Shown: positions 43,142-51,247 of the stretch, in pieces
How positions within the stretch are numbered: the stretch's first letter is position 1
Layout of the letters: each line of letters begins with the position of its first letter
Notes under the pieces: model-generated
Databases searched by the model: none
What the model saw: the letters and a program-made list of their open reading frames with translations, nothing else
Told to the model about the DNA's origin: nothing
Origin: Paracoccus saliphilus
GTDB lineage: Bacteria > Pseudomonadota > Alphaproteobacteria > Rhodobacterales > Rhodobacteraceae
Assembly (NCBI GenBank): GCA_003255745.1
Contig: QKYL01000183.1
Location: forward strand, 30,043 to 94,042
Direction of reading: 5' to 3'
Length of the DNA: 64,000 bases
Position numbers and translations under genes: made by a program

Positions 43142-44731
43142 ATGCCGAAGGTTCTTGTGTCCGACAAGCTGTCGGAAACCGCCGTCCAGATCTTTCGCGA
43201 TCGCGGCGTCGAGGTGGATTATTTGCCCGATCTGGGCAAGGACAAGGAAAAGCTGGCCGAGGTGATCGGGCAGTATGACGGTTTGGCGATCCGGTCCGCG
43301 ACCAAGGTGACCGAGAAGCTGCTGGAGGGCGCGACAAACCTGAAGGTGATCGGCCGCGCCGGCATCGGAGTGGACAACGTGGACATCCCGGCCGCCAGCA
43401 AGAAGGGCGTGATCGTGATGAACACGCCCTTCGGCAACAGCGTCACCACCGCCGAACATGCCATCGCGATGATGTTCGCCGTCGCCCGCCAGTTGCCCGA
43501 AGCCAGCGTCAGCACCCATGCCGGGAAGTGGGAAAAGAACCGCTTCATGGGGGTCGAGCTGTTCAACAAGACCCTGGGCGTGATTGGCGCGGGCAATATC
43601 GGCTCGATCGTGATCGACCGGGCCTTGGGACTGCACATGAAGGTGCTGGCCTTTGATCCCTTCCTGTCCGAGGAGCGGGCCAAGGAGCTGGGCGTGACCA
43701 AGGTCGAACTGGACGACCTGCTGGGCCGGGCGGATTTCATCACCTTCCACGTGCCGCTGACGGAAAAGACCAAGAATATCCTGTCGCGCGAGGCTATTGC
43801 CAAGCTGAAGAAGGGAGTTCGAATCATCAACTGCGCCCGTGGTGGCCTGGTGGACGAGGAGGCGCTGGCCGAGGCCCTGAAGGACGGCCGCGTGGCCGGT
43901 GCGGCCTTTGACGTGTTCGCGGTCGAACCCGCGACCGACAGCCCGCTGTTCAATCTGCCCAACGTGGTGGTGACGCCGCATCTGGGCGCCGCCACGACCG
44001 AGGCACAGGAGAACGTCGCCCTGCAGGTGGCCGAGCAGATGTCGGACTATCTGCTGACCGGCGCGGTGCAGAACGCGCTGAACATGCCTTCGGTCACCGC
44101 CGAGGAGGCCGCGGTCATGGGCCCGTGGATCAAGCTGGCCGCGCATCTGGGCGCCTTCGTCGGCCAGATGACGGACGAGCCGATCAAGGCGATCAACGTC
44201 CTTTATGACGGCGTCGTGTCCGAGATGAATCTGAACGCGCTGAACGCCGCCGTCATTGCCGGCGTGATGAAGGCCACTAACCCGGACGTGAACATGGTGT
44301 CGGCCCCGGTCATGGCCAAGGAGCGCGGGGTCCAGGTGTCGACCACCCGACAGGACAAGGCAGGCGTCTTCGAGGGCTATATCAAGCTAACCTGCGTGAC
44401 CGGCACGCGCGAGCGGTCGATCGCGGGCACCGTCTTCAGCGACGGCAAGCCGCGCTTCATCCAGATCCGGGGCATCAACGTCGACGCCGAGGTGGGCCAG
44501 CACATGCTCTATACCCGCAACAAGGACGTGCCGGGCGTGATCGGCGCCTTGGGGATGACGCTTGGTGATCTGGGTGTGAACATCGCGAACTTCACCCTTG
44601 GCCGTTCCGCAAGCGGGGCCGAGGCGATCGCGATCCTGTACCTGGACGAGGCGATCGGCGACGACGCCTTGGCGGCTCTGGAGTCCACGGGCAAGTTCCT
44701 GCAGGCCCGGCGGCTGCAATTCGAGGTTTGA
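43142..44731 (+). CDS. serA: D-3-phosphoglycerate dehydrogenase SerA (long form)
   Basis: A 529-residue NAD-dependent dehydrogenase, first enzyme of serine synthesis. The substrate- and NAD-binding domains (about 1-310) include GVIGAGNIGSIVIDRALGL and the catalytic block INCARGGLVDEEAL with HLGAATTEAQ. An allosteric substrate-binding domain follows, then an ACT domain at the C-terminus (KDVPGVIGALGMTLGDLGVN). That layout is the long type, usually serine-inhibited. The start at 43142 has AAGGA upstream and gives the standard N-terminus MPKVLVSDK. Confidence 0.96.
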   Translation: MPKVLVSDKLSETAVQIFRDRGVEVDYLPDLGKDKEKLAEVIGQYDGLAIRSATKVTEKLLEGATNLKVIGRAGIGVDNVDIPAASKKGVIVMNTPFGNSVTTAEHAIAMMFAVARQLPEASVSTHAGKWEKNRFMGVELFNKTLGVIGAGNIGSIVIDRALGLHMKVLAFDPFLSEERAKELGVTKVELDDLLGRADFITFHVPLTEKTKNILSREAIAKLKKGVRIINCARGGLVDEEALAEALKDGRVAGAAFDVFAVEPATDSPLFNLPNVVVTPHLGAATTEAQENVALQVAEQMSDYLLTGAVQNALNMPSVTAEEAAVMGPWIKLAAHLGAFVGQMTDEPIKAINVLYDGVVSEMNLNALNAAVIAGVMKATNPDVNMVSAPVMAKERGVQVSTTRQDKAGVFEGYIKLTCVTGTRERSIAGTVFSDGKPRFIQIRGINVDAEVGQHMLYTRNKDVPGVIGALGMTLGDLGVNIANFTLGRSASGAEAIAILYLDEAIGDDALAALESTGKFLQARRLQFEV

Positions 44732-44740
44732 CCTTGCTGA

Positions 44741-44766
44741 CGCGCGCCCTTACCCAAGGGCGCGCG
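44741..44766 (+). terminator. Stem-loop downstream of serA
   Basis: An 11-bp perfect stem (44741-44751 with 44756-44766) and an ACCC loop begin 10 bp after the serA stop. No T-run follows, so this may stabilise the serA 3' end rather than terminate strongly. Confidence 0.6.
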
Positions 44767-44807
44767 GCCACGCCTGACCTGCCGCGCGCCACGGCAAGGA
44801 CGACAGG

Positions 44808-45536
44808 ATGCGACTTTACGCGATCGGCGATATTCACGGGCATCTGGACCTGCTGAAGGCCGCGCATGAGCGGATCTTTCGCGATGGCGGGCGCAATGCG
44901 CTGATCGCGCATGTGGGCGACCTGATCGACCGGGGACCGGATTCGCGTGGCGTGGTGGATTACCTGATGCAAGGGCAACGGGATGGGCGGCCCTGGATCG
45001 TGACCCGCGGCAATCACGACCGCTTCCTGCCGGCCTTCTTGCGCCATGCGGACTGGATCGACCCCGGCCTGTCCTCGGGGCAGCATTGGGTGGATCATCC
45101 AGGTCTGGGGGCAGCGGCGACGCTGCGCTCCTATGGCATCGACCCGGATCAGCCGCGTGACGCCCTGCTGGCCGAGGCGCATCGGGCAGTGCCTGTCGCG
45201 CATGCGGACTTCTTGGGCGGGCTGCCGCTGTGGTACCTGCATCCGCTGGCCTTGGTCGTTCATGCGGGCATCCGTCCGGGCGTCGATCTGCAACACCAGG
45301 CCGAGGACGACCTGGTCTGGATTCGCGGCCCGTTTTTGGAAAGCGGCGCCGATTTCGGCCCTCTGGTCGTTCACGGCCATACCGCGCTGGACGCGCCTGC
45401 CCTGTACAGCAACCGACTGAACCTGGATGGCGGCGCGGCCTATGGCCGACCCTTGGCGTCGGTCGTGATCGAGCCGGGAACAGTGCACCTGCTGACGGAC
45501 GCGGGGCGCGTGCCGATGGAGCCCCGCCAGGTCTGA
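44808..45536 (+). CDS. Serine/threonine-type metallophosphatase
   Basis: A 242-residue calcineurin-like phosphatase of the PrpA/lambda-phosphatase group. GDIHGH (Asp8, His10), GDLIDRG (about 37-43), GNHDR (about 67-71) and VHGHT near the C-terminus are the full metal-binding and catalytic set. It could dephosphorylate proteins or small molecules such as dinucleoside polyphosphates. It lies downstream of serA across a stem-loop, so it may have its own promoter. Confidence 0.85.
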   Translation: MRLYAIGDIHGHLDLLKAAHERIFRDGGRNALIAHVGDLIDRGPDSRGVVDYLMQGQRDGRPWIVTRGNHDRFLPAFLRHADWIDPGLSSGQHWVDHPGLGAAATLRSYGIDPDQPRDALLAEAHRAVPVAHADFLGGLPLWYLHPLALVVHAGIRPGVDLQHQAEDDLVWIRGPFLESGADFGPLVVHGHTALDAPALYSNRLNLDGGAAYGRPLASVVIEPGTVHLLTDAGRVPMEPRQV

Positions 45537-45650
45537 GGCGGGACCTGCAGGACCGGGATGATGCGGACGGCACAGGTGGACAGGACGGTCCTGAAGTCCT
45601 AAAAGGCGCGCTGATTTTCCGCAGTGTCGAATGGGAGAGGTCTTTTCCGG

Positions 45651-45983
45651 ATGCAGGTTCAAAGCCGCCACGCCAAGTATAGCCTGGGACAGGTGGTGCG
45701 GCATCGGAGCCGTCCCTTCCGGGGCGTCATTTTCGACGTCGATCCTGAATTTGCCAACACCGAGGAATGGTACGAGTCGATTCCCGAGGATTGCCGCCCC
45801 GACAAGGATCAGCCCTTCTACCATCTTTATGCCGAGACCGAGGCCACCTATTACGTGGCCTATGTCTCCGAGCAGAACCTCGAGCCCGACTGTTCCGGAG
45901 AGCCGCTGGATCACCCCGAGGTGGGCGACATGTTCGGCGCTTTCCAGGACGGGCGCTATGACTTGGTGGCGCCTGTCAACTGA
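45651..45983 (+). CDS. hspQ: Heat-shock protein HspQ (hemimethylated DNA-binding family)
   Basis: A 110-residue protein of the HspQ/YccV family. KYSLGQVVRHRSRPFRGVIFDVDP and DQPFYHLYAETEATYYVAYVSEQNL are the family blocks. HspQ is a Lon substrate and specificity-enhancing factor in enteric bacteria and Yersinia; the older name refers to binding of hemimethylated oriC. The ATG at 45651 has GAGAGG upstream; an in-frame GTG nine codons earlier has weaker support. Convergent with the RsbW-like gene across 6 bp. Confidence 0.88.
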   Translation: MQVQSRHAKYSLGQVVRHRSRPFRGVIFDVDPEFANTEEWYESIPEDCRPDKDQPFYHLYAETEATYYVAYVSEQNLEPDCSGEPLDHPEVGDMFGAFQDGRYDLVAPVN

Positions 45984-45989
45984 GGCGCG

Positions 45990-46490
45990 TCAGGACTGGG
46001 CGAAGGGGATGCAGAAGGCCAGGTAGTTGCGGCTGCCCTCGCGGTAATAGCACAGCGCCTGCGTCAGGTCCTGGATCAGAAACCAGCCGAAGCCACCCTC
46101 GGGCAGGTCGTCGGGCAGCAGCGGGGGCAGGCTGCGTGGCAGCAGGCACTCCTCGGGCAGCGACACCCCGTCATCGGTCAGCGCGCAGGTCAGGCCCGAG
46201 TTGTGGCGCACGATCGACAGGTGGATTACCGGCAGGCGACCTGCGCCCATCAGTTGGGGATCGTCGCAGATCGGCGCATGTTCGGCGACATTGTTCATCA
46301 CCTCGGCCAGGACCAGTTCCAGCCGTCCAAGCGTATCCTCGCTGACCTCGCTGCGGAAGCGGTGGCGCACGTCCTGCAGTGTATCGCGCACGGTGATTGG
46401 ATGGGCGTTCAGGATCCTGTGGAACATGGGCTGGGTCTGGGCCGAGAGGCGATTGCCCAGGCCGGGGTCCGATCGTCTGGTTGGTGTCAT
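45990..46490 (-). CDS. RsbW-like anti-sigma serine kinase / ATP-binding protein
   Basis: A 166-residue GHKL ATPase of the anti-sigma-factor kinase type. LELVLAEVMNNVAEHA is the N-box with the catalytic Glu and Mg-binding Asn. DDGVSLP and GGFGWFLIQDL are the G1 and G2 boxes. There is no sensor or receiver domain. The ATG directly follows the stop of the STAS gene, so the two are a translationally coupled antagonist/kinase pair. The matching sigma factor and PP2C phosphatase are not in the window. Confidence 0.82.
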   Translation of the reverse strand: MTPTRRSDPGLGNRLSAQTQPMFHRILNAHPITVRDTLQDVRHRFRSEVSEDTLGRLELVLAEVMNNVAEHAPICDDPQLMGAGRLPVIHLSIVRHNSGLTCALTDDGVSLPEECLLPRSLPPLLPDDLPEGGFGWFLIQDLTQALCYYREGSRNYLAFCIPFAQS

Positions 46491-46820
46491 TCACAGGGGC
46501 TCCTTCTGAGCAGGGTGGGGGCGGATATCAAAGACGCTGTCCATGCGCGTCAGCCGGAAGACCCGTTCCACGTTCGGGGTCAGCGCGCACAGCACCAGGG
46601 CCAGGTTCTCGGGCAGGCTCTTGCGGACGGCGATCATGGCGCCCAGGCCCGAACTGTCCATGAAATCGACCAGGGCCATGTCCAGATGGACGGGCTTGCG
46701 GTTCTTGACCACGATCTCGCGCAGCTTGTCCTTGAACAGGGTTGCGATCGCGGCATCGATCCGAGGCTCGGTCACCTTGATGTTAAGATGTGTCTCGGCA
46801 TCCTCGACGATGAATTGCAT
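46491..46820 (-). CDS. STAS-domain anti-sigma factor antagonist
   Basis: A 109-residue SpoIIAA/RsbV-like protein. VDFMDSSGLGAMI holds the serine that the partner kinase would phosphorylate (Ser56 or Ser57). When unphosphorylated it should bind the RsbW-like kinase and free that kinase's target. The ATG at 46820 has AAGGAAGG upstream. It is the first gene of a two-gene minus-strand operon, divergent from the ATP-grasp/Anbu cluster across 303 bp. Confidence 0.88.
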   Translation of the reverse strand: MQFIVEDAETHLNIKVTEPRIDAAIATLFKDKLREIVVKNRKPVHLDMALVDFMDSSGLGAMIAVRKSLPENLALVLCALTPNVERVFRLTRMDSVFDIRPHPAQKEPL

Positions 46821-47123
46821 GATCAGACCTTCCTTGCGTTTCAAGGCCTTCACTAGCGCCAATTCGTTACGATCCGGTAAGCGTGAAACCTGCGGCCGGG
46901 TCCGGAAAAGCCCGGCATTTGACCTATGGCCGCCTGTCCTCCATCCCCGCATCTGCCTGCAAAAACGGCATCCAGCCCATTCGCGCGGCAGAACGCGCTG
47001 CCCCTGCCCCCACGGCTGCGAAACTATCGGGCATGGGCGGCGGTTCTACAGTGGACTTCGCGCAGCCGCTCCGGGATCATCAGGCAGGACGACCCGGATA
47101 AGAATGCGCCAAGCAGTGGGGGG
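46821..47123. other. 303-bp divergent intergenic region
   Basis: This gap separates the STAS/RsbW pair from the ATP-grasp/Anbu cluster and should hold both promoters. A plus-strand frame stays open through it, but its codons look unlike the neighbours and no start has a ribosome-binding site, so no gene is called. No convincing -35/-10 pair, terminator or repeat is seen. Confidence 0.5.
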
Positions 47124-48536
47124 ATGATGAGTTGCTATAACGAGATGTTCGAGGGCGATCACGTCCGAGAACCCTATGCGCGGCTTCGCGAATGGGTCGA
47201 GACCATGCCCGACGATTTCCGCCAGATGAAGCAGGCCGAGGCCGAGGCCCTGTTCCGCCGCATCGGCATCACCTTCGCTGTTTATGGCGAGGGCGGTGAT
47301 CCCGACCGGCTGATCCCCTTTGACATGATGCCCCGCGTCTTTGAACAGGCCGAATGGCGCCGTCTGGAGCGCGGCATCAAGCAGCGCGCCCGCGCCCTGA
47401 ACGCCTTCCTGCGCGACGTCTATGGCCGCGGAGAGATCATCCGTGCCGGGCGCATTCCCGCACGGCTGGTCTATCAGAACGACGCCTACGAAAAGGCGGT
47501 GGTGGGTTTCGTGCCCCCGCGCGGCGTTTATTCCCACATCATCGGCATCGACCTTGTCCGCACCGCCAAGGACGAATTCTACGTGCTGGAGGACAACTGC
47601 CGCACGCCGTCGGGCGTCAGCTACATGCTGGAAAATCGCGAGATCATGATGCGCATGTTCCCGCAGTTGTTCCGCCAGAACCGGATCGAGCCGGTGGACC
47701 AGTATCCCGACCTGCTGCGCCGCACGCTGGAATCGGTCGCCCCCGCGAAATGCACCGACCGGCCGACCTGCGTGATCCTGACGCCCGGCCATTACAACAG
47801 CGCTTATTACGAGCACAGCTTTTTGGCCAACCTGATGGGGGTCGAACTGGTCGAGGGGCAGGACCTGTTCGTGGACGGCGAATTCGTCTACATGCGCACA
47901 ACCACCGGGCCCAAGCGCGTCGATGTAATCTATCGCCGGATCGACGATACCTTCCTGGACCCGCTGTGCTTTCGCCCCGATTCAATGCTGGGCATTCCGG
48001 GGCTGATGGATGTCTATCGGTCGGGGGGCGTGTCGATCTGTTCGGCACCGGGCGCGGGCGTGGCCGACGACAAGGCCATCTACACCTTTGTCCCCGAAAT
48101 GGTGCGGTTCTATCTGGGCGAGGAGCCGATCCTGAACAACGTCCAGACCTGGACGCTGTGGAAGGACGACGATTACCGCTATGTCATGGAGCACTTGGGC
48201 GAGCTGGTCGTAAAGGAGGTCCACGGTTCGGGCGGCTATGGCATGCTGGTCGGTCCCAAGTCGACCAAGGAGGAGATCGAGGCCTTTCGCGCCAAGATCC
48301 AGGCGAACCCTTCGAACTACATCGCTCAGCCCACGCTGGCTCTGTCCACCTGCCCGACCTTTGTCGAAGAAGGCATCGCGCCCCGCCACGTGGACCTGCG
48401 CCCGTATTGCCTTTGTGGCGACCGGATCGAGTTGGTGCCGGGGGGGCTGACGCGCGTCGCGCTGCGCGAAGGCAGCCTGGTCGTGAACTCGTCGCAGGGC
48501 GGAGGTGTCAAGGACACCTGGGTCCTGTCGGAATGA
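47124..48536 (+). CDS. Circularly permuted ATP-grasp type 2 protein
   Basis: A 470-residue member of the circularly permuted ATP-grasp family (DUF404/DUF407 type). Blocks include RGIKQRARALNAFLRDVYG, LEDNCRTPSGVSYMLENRE, VIYRRIDDTFLDPLCF and VVKEVHGSGGYGMLVGP. Such proteins are predicted to form amide or peptide bonds with ATP. They occur almost always beside alpha-E and transglutaminase genes, as here. The ATG at 47124 follows AGTGGGGGG. The alpha-E gene starts 14 bp downstream. The product is unknown. Confidence 0.88.
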   Translation: MMSCYNEMFEGDHVREPYARLREWVETMPDDFRQMKQAEAEALFRRIGITFAVYGEGGDPDRLIPFDMMPRVFEQAEWRRLERGIKQRARALNAFLRDVYGRGEIIRAGRIPARLVYQNDAYEKAVVGFVPPRGVYSHIIGIDLVRTAKDEFYVLEDNCRTPSGVSYMLENREIMMRMFPQLFRQNRIEPVDQYPDLLRRTLESVAPAKCTDRPTCVILTPGHYNSAYYEHSFLANLMGVELVEGQDLFVDGEFVYMRTTTGPKRVDVIYRRIDDTFLDPLCFRPDSMLGIPGLMDVYRSGGVSICSAPGAGVADDKAIYTFVPEMVRFYLGEEPILNNVQTWTLWKDDDYRYVMEHLGELVVKEVHGSGGYGMLVGPKSTKEEIEAFRAKIQANPSNYIAQPTLALSTCPTFVEEGIAPRHVDLRPYCLCGDRIELVPGGLTRVALREGSLVVNSSQGGGVKDTWVLSE

Positions 48537-48550
48537 GAGGGGGAACGACC

Positions 48551-49507
48551 ATGCTCAGCCGCACCGCTTCGAACCTGTTCTGGATGGGCCGCCACCTGGA
48601 ACGCGCCGAAACCGCCGCGCGCCTGCTGGATGTGGGCCAGCGCATCACGCTGTTGCCCAACACCGAAGCCGGCTATCAGAACGAGTGGAACTCGCTGCTG
48701 CAGGCTTCGGGCACCTCGGCCCTTTTCGCTCAGAAGTACGGAGAGATCAGCCAGGAGAACATCGAGGAGTTCATCTTCTTCGATCGCGACAACCCGGCAT
48801 CCGTTGCCAGCTGTCTGGAAAAGGCGCGCGAGGCCGGGCGCATCGTCCGAACCGCGCTGACCAGCCAGGTCTGGGACGCGCTGAATGTGTCCTATCAAGA
48901 GTTGCGCAGGATCGAGCGCCAGCCTCGGTCCAAGCTGGACACGGCCGGGCTGACCGACTTCACCACCGGCCACACCTCGACCGTGCGCGGCGCGATCAAT
49001 GCGACGCAGCTGAGGAACGACGGCTGGCATTTCATGAACCTGGGTTATGGCCTGGAACGGGCGGACGCGACGGCGCGCCTTCTGGACGTGAAATACTTTG
49101 TCCTGCTGCCCCGGATCGAATTCGTGGGGTCGGGCCTGGACACGTATCAATGGCAGGTGATCCTGCGGGCGCTGTCAGCGCACCGGGCCTATCACTGGGC
49201 CTATGGCGGCGACATCACGGCGGGGCAGGTCGCGGATTTCCTGATCCTGAACGGCGAAAGCCCCCGGTCGCTGATCACCTCGCTCTACGAGGCGGTCTGG
49301 CACCTGGACGGGCTGGTGCGTCGCTATGGCGACGGGGTGCCGACCAGCGCCCGCGACAAGGCCCGCGAAGTGCTGACCGGCCTGCAGGCGCGCCAGATCG
49401 ACATGATCTTCGACGAAGGGCTGCACGAATTCCTCAGCTGGTTCATCAACGAACTGGGAACCGTGTCGAACCTGGTGCACCAGGATTACCTGCATGGAGG
49501 GGCATGA
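48551..49507 (+). CDS. Alpha-E domain protein
   Basis: A 318-residue all-helical protein of the alpha-E (DUF403) family. It opens MLSRTASNLFWMGRHLERAE, and the same motif recurs in the second half as LGYGLERADATARLLDVKY, indicating an internal duplication. No catalytic motif is known. The family partners the ATP-grasp protein encoded just upstream and is thought to act with it in synthesis or modification of a peptide. The transglutaminase gene starts 3 bp after its stop. Confidence 0.88.
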   Translation: MLSRTASNLFWMGRHLERAETAARLLDVGQRITLLPNTEAGYQNEWNSLLQASGTSALFAQKYGEISQENIEEFIFFDRDNPASVASCLEKAREAGRIVRTALTSQVWDALNVSYQELRRIERQPRSKLDTAGLTDFTTGHTSTVRGAINATQLRNDGWHFMNLGYGLERADATARLLDVKYFVLLPRIEFVGSGLDTYQWQVILRALSAHRAYHWAYGGDITAGQVADFLILNGESPRSLITSLYEAVWHLDGLVRRYGDGVPTSARDKAREVLTGLQARQIDMIFDEGLHEFLSWFINELGTVSNLVHQDYLHGGA

Positions 49508-49510
49508 ACC

Positions 49511-50320
49511 ATGAAGCTGCGGATCAGCCACGAAACCGTTTATCGCTATGACCGCCCGATCCGGAACCTGGTGCAAAGCCTGCGCCTGACGCCATCGGTC
49601 TTTGAAGGGCAAAAGACCCATGACTGGCAGATCGATGTGTCGGGGGGCGTCCGGGGCCCCGGCTTCCGGGACGGGGCGGGCGACTGGATCGAGGGCTGGA
49701 CCGTGCGCGGTCCCGTGGACGAGGTGACGGTCCGCATTGCAGGCCGGGTGGACACCCGCGACATGGCCGGGGTGCTGCGCGGCCATCGCGAGGCGATCCA
49801 CCCGCTGACCTATCTGCGCAACACCGCCGCGACGATGCCCGACCCCGGCCTGCGCGATCTGGCCCATTCGGTGACCGGGACCGCGGACAGTTTGGACTTG
49901 GCGCATCGGCTGTCGGCACAAATCAGCGATCGCATCGCCTTTCGCCCCGGCGTCACCCAGTCCGGCACAACTGCTGCGCAGGCGCTGGCCCTGGGCGAGG
50001 GGGTTTGTCAGGATCACACCCATGCCTTGGCCAGCCTGGCACGCCTGCGGGGGATGCCGGCGCGCTATGTCTCGGGCTACCTGCACTCGACCGTGGACGG
50101 CCAGGCCGATGATGCCGCCCATGCCTGGACGGAAATCCATGTCGAGGGTCTGGGTTGGGTGGGCTTCGATGCAGCCAACCGCTGCTGCCCGGACGAACGC
50201 TATGTCCGGCTTGGATCGGGTCTCGACGCCGCCGAGGCGGCACCCATCCGCGGCGTTGCCCTGGGCAGCGGGTCAGAACAGCTGGATGTCAGGGTCCGGG
50301 TCGAGGAAATGGCACAATAA
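49511..50320 (+). CDS. Transglutaminase-like cysteine peptidase
   Basis: A 269-residue protein. An N-terminal beta domain (MKLRISHETVYRYDRPIRNL) precedes a transglutaminase-core domain with the Cys-His-Asp triad in GVCQDHTHA, DAAHAWTEIHV and GWVGFDAANRC. No signal peptide is seen, so it should act in the cytoplasm. In this conserved cluster it may hydrolyse or transfer the amide bond made by the ATP-grasp protein. Three bp separate it from the alpha-E gene. Confidence 0.88.
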   Translation: MKLRISHETVYRYDRPIRNLVQSLRLTPSVFEGQKTHDWQIDVSGGVRGPGFRDGAGDWIEGWTVRGPVDEVTVRIAGRVDTRDMAGVLRGHREAIHPLTYLRNTAATMPDPGLRDLAHSVTGTADSLDLAHRLSAQISDRIAFRPGVTQSGTTAAQALALGEGVCQDHTHALASLARLRGMPARYVSGYLHSTVDGQADDAAHAWTEIHVEGLGWVGFDAANRCCPDERYVRLGSGLDAAEAAPIRGVALGSGSEQLDVRVRVEEMAQ

Positions 50321-50414
50321 CCGCCGCCGCCGGGCCTGTCCCGAAACAACCAATTGCAGCCCCGGCGCGCAGGCCCTAGCTTGCCTGCCTGAACCGGAAC
50401 TGGAAGACTTGGTG

Positions 50415-51140
50415 ATGACCTATTGCGTCGGATTGAAACTGAGTGCCGGGCTTGTGCTTCTGTCCGATACCCGCACCAATGCCGGCCTGGACAACATCTC
50501 GTGCTACCGCAAGATGTTCTTCTTTGGGAACCCGGACGAACGCGTCATCACCATCATGACCGCAGGCTCTTTGTCGGTCACCCAGACCACCATCGCGCGC
50601 CTTGAGGAGGCGATCGAGGACGAGCTTGCGGACGAAACGACCTCGATCCTCAAGGCGCCCACAATGCTGCGCGTGGCCACGATTATCGGCAACACCCTGT
50701 CCCGCACGCGCCGCGACATTTCCGACCAGTTCCGCGATCTGAAGCAGCAGGCCTCGGCCAGCATGATCGTCGGGGGCCAGCGGCGCGGCGGCGACATGCG
50801 CCTGTTCCTGATCTATCCCGAAGGCAATTTCATCGAGGCGACCGAGGATACGCCCTTCCTGCAGATCGGAGAGCACAAATACGGCAAGCCGATCCTGGAC
50901 CGGGTCGTAACACCGGCGACCAGCCTGGCCGACGCACAAAAAGCGGTGCTGTTGTCGATGGATTCGACGCTGCGCTCGAACCTGTCGGTCGGCATGCCGC
51001 TGGACCTGGCGGTGATCGAGCGCGACGCCTGCCGCGTGACCACGCGGCGGCGCATCCTGGATGGCGATCCCGATTTCGCCCGGATGAGCGCCGCCTGGTC
51101 CGCCGCCCTGCGCGACAGCTTCGTCAAGGTCACGATCTGA
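50415..51140 (+). CDS. Anbu proteasome-like peptidase
   Basis: A 241-residue Ntn-hydrolase of the Anbu (bacterial proteasome homologue, BPH) family. The start MTYCVGLKLSAGLVLLSDTR places Thr2 as the N-terminal nucleophile after Met removal. SDTRTNAG carries the matching acid, and SMIVGGQRRGGDMRLFLIYP is the family block. Anbu forms helical or ring-like assemblies in other bacteria, but its substrate is unknown. It is 94 bp after the transglutaminase gene, completing the known four-gene neighbourhood. Confidence 0.9.
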   Translation: MTYCVGLKLSAGLVLLSDTRTNAGLDNISCYRKMFFFGNPDERVITIMTAGSLSVTQTTIARLEEAIEDELADETTSILKAPTMLRVATIIGNTLSRTRRDISDQFRDLKQQASASMIVGGQRRGGDMRLFLIYPEGNFIEATEDTPFLQIGEHKYGKPILDRVVTPATSLADAQKAVLLSMDSTLRSNLSVGMPLDLAVIERDACRVTTRRRILDGDPDFARMSAAWSAALRDSFVKVTI

Positions 51141-51247
51141 CCGCACCCCCCGTCGTTGGCAATTTTTGGCGCCTCCCCGACCCCATGCGCGTTGCCGCAC
51201 CGGGACCGTCGCGTTAAGCAGTCCCCAGACCAGTTCCGGGGGACCCC

